Positions 23,702 to 31,461 of a stretch of DNA of 64,000 bases are shown here, piece after piece (position 1 is the first letter of the stretch; the number at the start of each line of letters is the position of its first letter). Source of the DNA: CBDDIP01 sp965229005 (GTDB lineage: Bacteria; Actinomycetota; Acidimicrobiia; Acidimicrobiales; Ilumatobacteraceae). Made by a program: the position numbers and the translations under genes. Location: positions 2,790,001 to 2,854,000 of the forward strand of contig CBDDIP010000002.1 in the NCBI GenBank assembly GCA_965229005.1, given 5' to 3'. The notes under the pieces are model-generated. The model saw only the letters and a program-made list of their open reading frames with translations. It was not told where the DNA came from and made no database searches.

Positions 23702-24484
23702 ATGTCGATGCCCTTCTTCCGCCCGGGTGACGACCCCGGGTCGAGCTTCCCCGACCTCCTGCGCCGCATCGGACTGGCCCCCGCCGAGGCCGTCGACACG
23801 CACTCCCTCGCCGTCCCGCACGCCACGACGTGCGTCGCCATGCGCTACGCCGACGGCGTGCTGATGGCCGGCGACCGCCGCGCCACCAGTGGCAACCTCA
23901 TCAGCCATCGGGCGATGGAGAAGGTGGTGCAGGCCGATCAGTTCAGCGGTGTCGCGATCGCCGGCGCCGCCGGCCCGGCGATGGAGATGATCAAGCTGTT
24001 CCAGTTGCAGCTCGAGCACTACGAGAAGGTCGAAGGCACGTCGCTGAGCCTCGAGGGCAAGGCCAACCAGTTGTCGATGATGGTGCGCAGCAACCTGCCC
24101 GCAGCGATGCAGGGCATGGTCGTCGTCCCGATCTTCGCCGGGTTCGACACTCGCCGCCTCGGCGGCCGGCTGTGGACCTACGACGTCACCGGCGGACGCT
24201 ACGAAGAGCACGAGTACGTCGCCACCGGCTCAGGCAGCCTCCATGCCGGCACGGTGATCAAGGTCGGCTACCGCGAGAACATGGACCGCGATGCGGCGCT
24301 GGCGCTCGCGTGCCGCGGCCTCTGGGAAGCCGCCGACGCCGATTCGGCGACGGGTGGTCCCGATGCGCTGCGCGGCATCTACCCGGTCGTCGCCACGATC
24401 TCCGCCGCCGGTTGGCAGCGTGCCGCCGACGAAGAGCTGGCCGCCACGTTCCAGCAGATCGCCAGCGAGGTGCGTGCCCGATGA
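23702..24484 (+). CDS. prcB: 20S proteasome beta subunit
   Basis: This 260-residue Ntn hydrolase is the catalytic core of the proteasome. Residues 1-41 are the propeptide (DPGSSFPDLLRRIGL is typical). Cleavage at HA/TTCVAM would expose T42 as nucleophile. MAGDRRATSGNLI holds the conserved Asp and nearby GDRR turn, and the catalytic Lys lies in MEKVVQAD. The residue before Thr is Ala instead of the usual Gly. The gene starts 5 bases after the pup stop and overlaps prcA by 4 bases. Confidence 0.96.
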   Translation: MSMPFFRPGDDPGSSFPDLLRRIGLAPAEAVDTHSLAVPHATTCVAMRYADGVLMAGDRRATSGNLISHRAMEKVVQADQFSGVAIAGAAGPAMEMIKLFQLQLEHYEKVEGTSLSLEGKANQLSMMVRSNLPAAMQGMVVVPIFAGFDTRRLGGRLWTYDVTGGRYEEHEYVATGSGSLHAGTVIKVGYRENMDRDAALALACRGLWEAADADSATGGPDALRGIYPVVATISAAGWQRAADEELAATFQQIASEVRAR

Positions 24485-25161
24485 ACATGCCGTTCTACGT
24501 CGCTCCCGAACAGGTGATGAAGGATCGTGCCGACTACGCGCGCAAGGGCATCGCCCGCGGCCGCGCGCTGGTCGCCGTTCGCTACACCGACGGCATCGTG
24601 CTCGTCGCCGAGAACCCCAGCAACACGTTGCGCAAGGTCAGCGAGATCTACGACCGGATCGCCTTCGCCGGTGTCGGCAAGTACAACGAGTTCGATCAGC
24701 TGCGCGTCGCAGGCGTCCGCGCCGCCGACCTCAAGGGCTTCCAGTACAGCCGCGACGACGTCGATGCGCGCAGCCTGGCAAACCAGTACGCACAGATCCT
24801 CGGCCAGGTGTTCACCCACGAGATGAAGCCGATGGAGGTCGAGATCCTCGTCGCCGAGGTCGGTGCCGACGATCACGGCAACCAGATGTTCCACATCCTC
24901 TACGACGGCACGGTGATGGACGAGAAGCACTTCAGCGTGCTGGGCGGCGACGCCGAGGCGATCACCACTCGCGTGAAGGCGACGTTCGAAGAGGGCCAGA
25001 CGTTGGAGGCCGCGGTACGCAGTGCCACTGCCGCCCTCGCCGGACCGGATCGGACGCTCGTCGCCGACGACCTCGAGGTGGCGATGCTCTCGCGCTCGAA
25101 CGGGCGTCGATGCTTCAAGCGGCTCACCGACGCCGACGTCGCCGCCCTCCTCGGCGGCTGA
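24481..25161 (+). CDS. prcA: 20S proteasome alpha subunit
   Basis: This 226-residue outer-ring subunit forms the gate to which Mpa's GQYL docks. It opens with MNMPFYVAPEQVMKDRADYARKG-type sequence, including the H0 helix and the YARKGI segment. GVGKYNEFDQLRVAG and FTHEMKPMEVEILVAEVG are conserved, and there is no N-terminal Thr, as expected. The C-terminus is shorter than in mycobacteria and lacks a long acidic tail. The ATG overlaps the prcB stop. Confidence 0.96.
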   Translation: MNMPFYVAPEQVMKDRADYARKGIARGRALVAVRYTDGIVLVAENPSNTLRKVSEIYDRIAFAGVGKYNEFDQLRVAGVRAADLKGFQYSRDDVDARSLANQYAQILGQVFTHEMKPMEVEILVAEVGADDHGNQMFHILYDGTVMDEKHFSVLGGDAEAITTRVKATFEEGQTLEAAVRSATAALAGPDRTLVADDLEVAMLSRSNGRRCFKRLTDADVAALLGG

Positions 25162-25176
25162 TCGTCCCGGTTGCTG

Positions 25177-25899
25177 ATGGCCGTCGTCGACCTGAACAGC
25201 GATGTCGGTGAGGGCTTCGGTGCCTGGCCGGGTGGTCCCGACGACGAGCTGCTCGGCCTGATCACGTCCGCCAACGTGGCCTGCGGGTTCCACGCCGGCG
25301 ACCCGTCGATCATTCGTCGCACGTGCGCGCTCGCTGCTTCCAACGACGTCGCCATCGGCGCGCAGGTCAGCTACCCCGACCTCGCCGGGTTCGGTCGCCG
25401 GTTCATCGACATGCAGCCCGACGAGCTGGCCGACGCAGTGCTCTACCAACTCGCCGCTCTCGACGGGATCGCCAAGGTGGAAGGCAGCTGGGTCCACTAC
25501 GTCAAGCCCCACGGCGCGCTGTACAACGCGATCGTTCGCAACCAGCCGCAGGCCGCGGCCGTCGCCGCGGCGGTGCACGACTTCGATCCGTCGTTGCCGA
25601 TCCTCGGCCTGCCCGCCAGCGCGATCGAGAGCACGGCCACCGACGTCGGGTTGCGCTTCGTCGTCGAGGGCTTCGCCGATCGTTCCTACACGCCCGAGGG
25701 CACGTTGGTGCCGCGCACACAACCGGGCGCGCTGATCACGGTGGCCGGCGACGCAGCTGCGCAGGCGACCCGATTGGTGGACGCCGGCATCGCATCCATC
25801 TGCGTGCACAGCGACACTCCCGGCGCCGTGGCACTGATGGTCGCCGTGCGCGACGCCCTGGTTGCCGCCGGGCACGAACTGGCGTCCTTCGCCGCGTGA
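25177..25899 (+). CDS. pxpA: 5-oxoprolinase subunit A (LamB/YcsF family)
   Basis: This 240-residue TIM-barrel-like protein opens with LNSDVGEGFGAW (the family signature), then SANVACGFHAGDP, AQVSYPDLAGFGRR and VKPHGALYN, all hallmarks of PxpA. With PxpB and PxpC it performs ATP-dependent hydrolysis of 5-oxoproline to glutamate. ATG 25177 is preferred over the upstream TTG 25171. It starts 15 bases after prcA and ends overlapping pxpB, placing the 5-oxoprolinase inside the proteasome operon. Confidence 0.94.
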   Translation: MAVVDLNSDVGEGFGAWPGGPDDELLGLITSANVACGFHAGDPSIIRRTCALAASNDVAIGAQVSYPDLAGFGRRFIDMQPDELADAVLYQLAALDGIAKVEGSWVHYVKPHGALYNAIVRNQPQAAAVAAAVHDFDPSLPILGLPASAIESTATDVGLRFVVEGFADRSYTPEGTLVPRTQPGALITVAGDAAAQATRLVDAGIASICVHSDTPGAVALMVAVRDALVAAGHELASFAA

Positions 25900-26495
25900 G
25901 GCTGTTGCCGTACGGGCCCCGAGCGATGCTCGCCGAGTTCGACACGCTCGAGGAGGTCATCGCCGCGGCGGCAGCGCTGCGCGCCCGTTGCGTGGACGGC
26001 GTCATCGACGTCGTGCCGGCTGCACGCACCGTGCTCGTGGTGCACGAGCCACGGTTCGAGCGCGGCGCAGTGCTCGATGCGCTGTCCGGTGCGACCGCCG
26101 GGGAACAGCGGCTCGGTCCGCTCGTCGAGCTCGCCGTGACGTACGACGGCGCTGACCTCGCCGACGTTGCTGCAGCTACGCAGCGATCGGTCGACGAGGT
26201 CGTCGCGCTGCACTCCGGCGTCGACCACGTCGTCGCCTTCTGCGGGTTCATGCCCGGCTTCGCCTACCTCGTCGGACTCCCGACCGAGCTGCACCTGCCG
26301 AGGCGCTCCGAGCCCCGTCCCCGCGTGCCGGCCGGCTCGGTGGCCATCGCCAGCGAGTTCTCCGCCGTCTACCCGACAGCCAGCCCCGGAGGATGGCACC
26401 TGCTCGGTCGTACGGACGCAGTGCTGTGGGACGAATCGCTGGTGCAGCCGGCGCTGCTCGCTCCGGGCACTCGAGTGCGGTTCGTGCCGACGTGA
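25896..26495 (+). CDS. pxpB: 5-oxoprolinase subunit B (KipI/AHS1 family)
   Basis: This 199-residue protein starts at GTG 25896 (MRLLPYGPRAMLAEFD), which matches the usual beginning of this family and gives a GTGA overlap with pxpA. VVALHSGVDHVVAFCGFMPGFAYLVGLP-type sequence and SEPRPRVPAGSVAIA are the AHS1 signatures, and TASPGGWHLLGRT completes the domain. It pairs with PxpC, which overlaps by a further 4 bases. An ATG ten codons later is a poorer start. Confidence 0.94.
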   Translation: MRLLPYGPRAMLAEFDTLEEVIAAAAALRARCVDGVIDVVPAARTVLVVHEPRFERGAVLDALSGATAGEQRLGPLVELAVTYDGADLADVAAATQRSVDEVVALHSGVDHVVAFCGFMPGFAYLVGLPTELHLPRRSEPRPRVPAGSVAIASEFSAVYPTASPGGWHLLGRTDAVLWDESLVQPALLAPGTRVRFVPT

Positions 26496-27274
26496 TCGAC
26501 GTCATCTCGACCGGGATCGCGACGTCGGTGGTCGACGCGGGCCGGGGCGGTCGTGGTTCGATCGGACAGAGCCGCGGGGGAGCGGTCGACCTCGACGCGC
26601 TGCAGCTCGCCAACCGTCTCGTCGGCAACGCTCCTGACGCTGCGGGTTTCGAGACGAGCGGTGGGTTGACGTTGCGCGTCGCGTCCGCAGCGATGGTCGC
26701 CATCACAGGTGCGGCAGCCGACATCGACAGCAGCGGTCCGCCGGTCGGATGGGGCGCCCCCGCCTCCTTGCCCGCCGGGACCACCCTGCGCATCGGCCGG
26801 GTCCGCGACGGTGCGCGTACGTACGTCGCACTCCGCGGTGGGGTGATGGCTTCCGATGGACGTTGGCGCGTCGGTCCGGATCCCGGTCTCCCCGCAGCGT
26901 CGGAGGTCGCCGTGCCGCGACCGCGCCTCGACGTCGTCGACCTGTGGCCGGGCCCGCGTCGCGACTGGTTCACCGAGGAGGCGTGGTCGTCGCTCGTCTC
27001 CAGCACGTTCACGGTCGAGCCCGACAGCAACCGGGTCGGTGTGCGCCTCGGCGGTCCGTCACTGGACCGGATCGAGCGCCGCGAGCTGCCGAGCGAGGGG
27101 CTGATCGAAGGTGCCATCCAGGTGCCGCCCAGCGGTCAGCCGATCGTCATGCTGGCCGACCACCCGACCACCGGCGGCTACCCCGTGATCGCCGTCGTCG
27201 ACCCGAGTCATCTCTCGCACATCGCCCAGCTCGCCGCCGGTCAGACGATCCGCTTCCGGCCGATCCGCGGCTGA
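26492..27274 (+). CDS. pxpC: 5-oxoprolinase subunit C (KipA/AHS2 family)
   Basis: This 260-residue biotin-dependent-carboxyltransferase-like (AHS2) protein opens with IDVISTGIATSVVDAGR and has GQSRGGAVDLDALQLANRLVGN near 25-46. ELPSEGLIEGAIQVPPSGQPIVMLADHPTTGGYP-type sequence near the end is diagnostic, and the protein stays within normal length. GTG 26492 overlaps the pxpB stop. It is followed 70 bases later by pafA, which has its own -10 box. Confidence 0.94.
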   Translation: MIDVISTGIATSVVDAGRGGRGSIGQSRGGAVDLDALQLANRLVGNAPDAAGFETSGGLTLRVASAAMVAITGAAADIDSSGPPVGWGAPASLPAGTTLRIGRVRDGARTYVALRGGVMASDGRWRVGPDPGLPAASEVAVPRPRLDVVDLWPGPRRDWFTEEAWSSLVSSTFTVEPDSNRVGVRLGGPSLDRIERRELPSEGLIEGAIQVPPSGQPIVMLADHPTTGGYPVIAVVDPSHLSHIAQLAAGQTIRFRPIRG

Positions 27275-27332
27275 CCGCCAGACAGCCGAGCACGGGTGCA
27301 CCGGGGTGCGTGCGCGTTCGACGGGATGCCGC

Positions 27333-27338
27333 TACGGT
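27333..27338 (+). promoter_or_regulatory. -10 box of pafA
   Basis: TACGGT, 6 bases before ATG 27345. Confidence 0.55.
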
Positions 27339-27344
27339 GCGGCC

Positions 27345-28703
27345 ATGGAGCGCCGCATCTACGGCCTCGAGAACGAGTACGGCGTGACGTGCACGTTGCG
27401 TGGGCAACGCCGGCTCAGTCCTGACGAGGTGGCCCGCTACCTGTTTCGCCGCGTGGTGTCGTGGGGACGCAGCTCCAACGTGTTCCTGCAGAACGGTGCG
27501 CGGTTGTACCTCGACGTCGGCTCGCACCCCGAGTACGCCACTCCGGAGTGCGACAGCCTCTACGAGCTCGTCGTGCACGACAAGGCCGGGGAGCGCATCC
27601 TGGAGAGCCTGCTCGTGTCGGCCGAGCAGCGGCTGCGCGAGGAAGGCATCCGGGGCACGATCTACCTGTTCAAGAACAACACCGATTCGGCCGGCAACAG
27701 CTACGGCTGCCACGAGAACTATTGCACCAGCCGTCGCGACGACCTCGGTCACTACGCCGAGGTGCTGATCCCGTTCCTCGTCAGCCGGCAGATCTTCGCC
27801 GGCGCCGGCAAGGTGCTGCAGACCGCCCGCGGCCCGATGTTCTCGATGGCGCAGCGAGCCGAGCACATCTGGGAGGGTGTCAGCTCGGCCACCACGCGCA
27901 GCCGTCCGATCATCAACACCCGCGACGAGCCGCACGCCGATGCCGAGCGCTATCGGCGGCTGCACGTGATCGTCGGCGACTCGAACATGAGCGAGTACAC
28001 CTCGTTCGTGAAGGTCGGTTCGGCGGCGTGCATGTTGCGGATGCTGGAGGACCCGTCGGTCGTGTTGCGCGACATGACGCTGGAGAACCCGATCCGGGCC
28101 ATCCGCGACATCAGCCACGACATCACCTGCCGTCGCAAGGTGCGCCTCGCCAACGGGCGCGAGGTCAGCGCGCTCGACATCCAGCGCGAGTACCTCGATC
28201 GTGCGTTGCGCTACGCCGACACCAAGGGCTTCCCGCCGCTGGAGCAGAAGGCGCTGGAGATGTGGGAGCACTGCGTCAGCACGATCGAGAACGATCCGCT
28301 GAAGCTCGATCGCGAGGTCGACTGGGTGATCAAGTACCGGCTGATCGAGGCCTTCCGCGCCCGCCACGACCTGCCACTTGGTCATGCGCGCGTGCAGCTG
28401 CTCGATCTGCAATACCACGACATCTCGCGCGAGCGCAGCCCGTTCTACAAGCTGCAGGATCGCGGCCTCGTCGAGCGGATGTGCACCGACGCCGACATCG
28501 ACGCTGCGGTCGACATCCCGCCGCAGACGACGCGTGCCCGCCTGCGCGGCGAGTTCATCAAGAAGGCCAAGGAGCGCAAGCGCGACTACACGGTGGACTG
28601 GGTGCACCTGAAGCTCAACGATCAGGCGCAGCGCACGGTGCTCTGCAAGGACCCGTTCCGCAGCCGCGACGAGCGTGTCGAGAAGCTGATCGCCTCGCTC
28701 TGA
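27345..28703 (+). CDS. pafA: Pup-protein ligase PafA
   Basis: This 452-residue ligase uses ATP to join deamidated Pup to substrate lysines. IYGLENEYG (5-13) has the Mg-binding Glu. LYLDVGSHPEYATPE (54-68) holds D57, the catalytic base. NTDSAGNSYGCHENY and INTRDEPHADAERYRRLH are shared with Dop. The length and the DVGSHPEY version of the motif identify PafA. It is separated from prcA by pxpABC and has its own promoter. The pafBC regulators that usually follow are not present. Confidence 0.97.
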   Translation: MERRIYGLENEYGVTCTLRGQRRLSPDEVARYLFRRVVSWGRSSNVFLQNGARLYLDVGSHPEYATPECDSLYELVVHDKAGERILESLLVSAEQRLREEGIRGTIYLFKNNTDSAGNSYGCHENYCTSRRDDLGHYAEVLIPFLVSRQIFAGAGKVLQTARGPMFSMAQRAEHIWEGVSSATTRSRPIINTRDEPHADAERYRRLHVIVGDSNMSEYTSFVKVGSAACMLRMLEDPSVVLRDMTLENPIRAIRDISHDITCRRKVRLANGREVSALDIQREYLDRALRYADTKGFPPLEQKALEMWEHCVSTIENDPLKLDREVDWVIKYRLIEAFRARHDLPLGHARVQLLDLQYHDISRERSPFYKLQDRGLVERMCTDADIDAAVDIPPQTTRARLRGEFIKKAKERKRDYTVDWVHLKLNDQAQRTVLCKDPFRSRDERVEKLIASL

Positions 28704-28732
28704 GCTGCTGCGTCACGTGCGAGCCCTCCCGC

Positions 28733-28738
28733 TAGCGT
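28733..28738 (+). promoter_or_regulatory. -10 box of lepB
   Basis: TAGCGT, 8 bases before ATG 28747. Confidence 0.5.
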
Positions 28739-28746
28739 GACGCCCG

Positions 28747-29409
28747 ATGTCCGACCCTGCTGCTCCTGGTTTCGACGGCCCGGTCGTGCTCGACGAGGCG
28801 GACCACATCGCCCTCGTCGACGTCGACGGGCCGGTCGACGGCGACGACACCGACCAGGTCGCCGCGCCGGCCAAGCGCAAGCGCAACCCGTTGGTGGAGT
28901 GGCTGATCGTCATCGCCATCGCAGTGGCATCGGCGTTGCTGGTGAAGACGTTCGTGGTGGAGCAGTTCGCCGTCGAGGGACACTCGATGGACACCACCCT
29001 GCACGACGGCGACCGCGTGCTGGTCAACAAGTTGAGCTACCGCCTGCACGACCCCAACCGCGGCGACGTGGTGGTGCTGAAGACCATCGAGGGCGTGCGC
29101 GAGCGCGACCTGATCAAACGTGTCGTCGGCCTGCCCGGCGAGACGCTGTCGTACCAGAGCTGCGAGCTGCGCATCGACGGCAAGCTGGTCAACGAGCCCT
29201 ACCTCGATCCGGCGATCGTGACGCCCGGCAACTGCGGGCCGGATCAACCGTCGGTGATCATCCAGCCGGACCACGTGTTCGTGATGGGCGACAATCGCGG
29301 TGGGTCGCAGGACAGCCGCATGTCCAACGTCGGACAGGTGGACTACGACGACCTGCTCGGGCGAGCGTTCGTGATCATCTGGCCGTTCGGCGACTGGAAG
29401 TGGCTGTAG
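28747..29409 (+). CDS. lepB: Signal peptidase I
   Basis: This 220-residue membrane serine protease removes signal peptides from Sec and Tat substrates. An acidic cytoplasmic tail (1-42) and KRKR precede one transmembrane helix (about 49-68). The nucleophile S80 is in VEGHSM and the general base K124 in DLIKRVVGLPG. VFVMGDNRGGSQDSR is the conserved box E. The protein ends soon after the catalytic fold, with a single membrane pass. Its position beside the Tat genes fits an export cluster. Confidence 0.95.
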   Translation: MSDPAAPGFDGPVVLDEADHIALVDVDGPVDGDDTDQVAAPAKRKRNPLVEWLIVIAIAVASALLVKTFVVEQFAVEGHSMDTTLHDGDRVLVNKLSYRLHDPNRGDVVVLKTIEGVRERDLIKRVVGLPGETLSYQSCELRIDGKLVNEPYLDPAIVTPGNCGPDQPSVIIQPDHVFVMGDNRGGSQDSRMSNVGQVDYDDLLGRAFVIIWPFGDWKWL

Positions 29410-29422
29410 CGATTCGTCGCGA

Positions 29423-30154
29423 TCACACGGAGCGCGGTGCCCCGAGCTCTTGGGTGTAGACGTCGATCATGCGATCGACCCAGTCACTGAACACGCCATC
29501 GAGCCCCATCCGATAGGCCGGACGAAGCACGTGCTCGTCTTGCATGTCCCAGCCGAAGGTCACCCGTTCGAAGCGATGGAACAGGGCCACGAGCCCGCCG
29601 TTCCAGTCGGTGTGGTGCAGGTTGACGGCGTCGATGCCCTCCCTCGCGAGGGTGGCGGCGCGTCGCTCCGGGCCTTCCTTCATCTTGCTCAACCGGGTCG
29701 AATCGACGAGCCGCGCACCTTGGCCACGGAGTGGCAGCAGCGCTTCCCACGTCGGTGAGCAGAGCCACAGCCGGGGGAGCAGCTCGGGCGCGATCGCGGC
29801 GACCACGTCGATCGTCGCCTGCCCGCTCGGCCCGTCCTTGAGGTCGAGCGACAGGTGGTAGCGGGTGCCGCAACGCTCGAGCAGGTCGGCCAGCGAGGGG
29901 ATGTGGGCGGGGAGCTCAGCGCGGGCGTAGGTGCTGATGGGCCGCGATCGGCCCATCGATCGGCGGACCACCCCGTCGTGGTCGAGCACGGGGATCCCGT
30001 CGGCCGTGACCCAGACGTCGCTCTCCAGTCCGTTCGCGCCGAGCTTGAGACCGAGCTCGAAGGCGGCCAACGTGTTCTCCGGGGCGTGTGCCCGAGCACC
30101 GCGATGAGCAAACGCGATCGGGTCGTCGAGCAGCGATGGGAGGCGTTGTTGCAC
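29423..30154 (-). CDS. Glycerophosphodiester phosphodiesterase family protein
   Basis: This 243-residue GDPD TIM barrel has IAFAHRGARAHAPENTLAAF with the catalytic His and the HRG...PENT signature, LESDVWVTADGIPVLDHD with the metal-binding Glu/Asp and second His, and LSLDLKDG. Such enzymes split glycerophosphodiesters into glycerol-3-phosphate and alcohol. GTG 30154, with CATCAT 6 bases upstream, is preferred because the ATG at 30178 would overlap the -10 box of the divergent tatB. No signal peptide is present, so it acts in the cytoplasm. Confidence 0.9.
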   Translation of the reverse strand: MQQRLPSLLDDPIAFAHRGARAHAPENTLAAFELGLKLGANGLESDVWVTADGIPVLDHDGVVRRSMGRSRPISTYARAELPAHIPSLADLLERCGTRYHLSLDLKDGPSGQATIDVVAAIAPELLPRLWLCSPTWEALLPLRGQGARLVDSTRLSKMKEGPERRAATLAREGIDAVNLHHTDWNGGLVALFHRFERVTFGWDMQDEHVLRPAYRMGLDGVFSDWVDRMIDVYTQELGAPRSV

Positions 30155-30177
30155 CGCTCGATGATGCCACGCGCCCA

Positions 30178-30183
30178 TAGACT
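30178..30183 (+). promoter_or_regulatory. -10 box of tatB
   Basis: TAGACT, 7 bases before GTG 30191. Confidence 0.55.
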
Positions 30184-30190
30184 CGGCCTC

Positions 30191-30661
30191 GTGTTCAACC
30201 TCAGCGGCAGTGAACTGGTCTTCCTGCTCCTGCTGGCGCTGATCGTGCTCGGTCCCGAGAAGCTGCCGGAGGCCGTTCGCCGGTTCGGCAAGACCTACGG
30301 CGAGATCAAGAAGATGTCCACCGGGTTCCAGAGCGAGTTGCGCTCGGCACTCGACGAGCCCATGCGCGAGATGCGCGAAACCGCCGACGCGTTGAAGAAG
30401 GCGGTCAACCTCGACGAGCTCAGCGATGTGGTCAAGCCGAACACGTGGGCCTCGAAGGTGATGAACGCCGAGCCGGATCCGGTGCCGACGGCGAAGCCGG
30501 AACCGGCTGTCGAACCGGCCGCCGACGCACCGGTCGTTGCTGAAGCGGTCGAGCCGGTCGATGCGGAGACATCCGCGGACGTTGCCGGCGCCGAACCACC
30601 CATGCCGGTTGCATTCGAGCCGGCTGCGACGCCGCCGACCGTGGAGGGTTCCTCCGAATGA
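30191..30661 (+). CDS. tatB: Twin-arginine translocase subunit TatB (TatA/B family)
   Basis: This 156-residue protein has an N-terminal transmembrane helix (about 5-20) beginning NLSGSELVFLLLLALIVLGPEKLP, with the TatB-type Glu in the helix, the hinge GPEKLPEAVRRFGKT, an amphipathic helix to about 80, and a Pro/Ala/Glu-rich C-terminal tail. The length and early Glu favour TatB over TatA. No separate TatA gene is seen here. Its stop overlaps the tatC ATG. Confidence 0.9.
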   Translation: MFNLSGSELVFLLLLALIVLGPEKLPEAVRRFGKTYGEIKKMSTGFQSELRSALDEPMREMRETADALKKAVNLDELSDVVKPNTWASKVMNAEPDPVPTAKPEPAVEPAADAPVVAEAVEPVDAETSADVAGAEPPMPVAFEPAATPPTVEGSSE

Positions 30662-31461
30662 AGCTGCCCTTCCGCAAGGGAGGCGAGAGCGCAAAGGTGA
30701 AGTCGCCCGACGATCGGATGACGCTCACCGAGCACCTCGCCGAGTTGCGCACCCGCATCATCCGCGCCCTGCTCGGCGTCATCGTCGGTGTGATCGTCGT
30801 GCTCGCCGCGTACGACCAGGTGCTCGGGTTCATGCTGCGTCCGTACAAGACCTTGTGCGCCAGCAAGCCGGTCGGGTTCTGTGAAGCGCAGCTGAACACG
30901 CTCGGTCCGCTGGAGGGCTTGACGACACGGCTCTCGATCGCCACCTATGGCGGGATCATCCTCGCCCTGCCGGTGATCCTGTGGCAGATCTGGCGCTTCA
31001 TCGTGCCGGCGCTGCACGCCAAGGAGAAGCGGTACGCGATTCCGTTCGTCGCGTCCAGCGTCTTGCTGTTCGCGCTCGGTGCGTTCATTGCCTACCTCAC
31101 CCTGGAGAAGTCGCTCGAGTTCCTGATCTCGTGGTCGGGCCAGGACGTGAAGGCCTCGTTCCAGGTCAGCAAGTACGTCAGCCTCGTCGGGCTGATGGTC
31201 GCCGCGTTCGGCATCGGCTTCGAGTTCCCCGTGCTGCTGGTGTTCCTGCAGATCGTCGGCGTGCTCACACCGCAGACGCTGATGAAGCAGTGGCGCTACG
31301 CGATCATGGCGATCTTCGTCATCGCCGCGGTGATCACACCGAGCGGCGACCCGTACTCGATGCTCGCCCTCGCCGTGCCGATGAGCATCTTCTACCTGAT
31401 CTCGGTGGTGATCGGGATCATGCTCCAGCGGCACAAGCGGAAGACGGCCTCAGCTGCCTGA
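30658..31461 (+). CDS. tatC: Twin-arginine translocase subunit TatC
   Basis: This 267-residue six-helix membrane protein is the receptor for twin-arginine signal peptides. The cytoplasmic N-terminus MTLTEHLAELRTRI carries the conserved HLxELR motif. PLEGLTTRLSIATYGGIILALPVILWQ is helix 2 with its preceding loop Glu, and KRYAIPFVASSVLLFALGAFIAY is helix 3. VITPSGDPYSMLALAVPM is the conserved last part. It is coupled to tatB by ATGA, and its end overlaps the proposed start of helY. Confidence 0.96.
   Translation: MKLPFRKGGESAKVKSPDDRMTLTEHLAELRTRIIRALLGVIVGVIVVLAAYDQVLGFMLRPYKTLCASKPVGFCEAQLNTLGPLEGLTTRLSIATYGGIILALPVILWQIWRFIVPALHAKEKRYAIPFVASSVLLFALGAFIAYLTLEKSLEFLISWSGQDVKASFQVSKYVSLVGLMVAAFGIGFEFPVLLVFLQIVGVLTPQTLMKQWRYAIMAIFVIAAVITPSGDPYSMLALAVPMSIFYLISVVIGIMLQRHKRKTASAA

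Noticed and set aside
26540..26580. tRNA-like GGTTCGATC string
   Set aside because: It is inside pxpC, and no acceptor or anticodon stems can be formed. No tRNA gene was found anywhere in the window.
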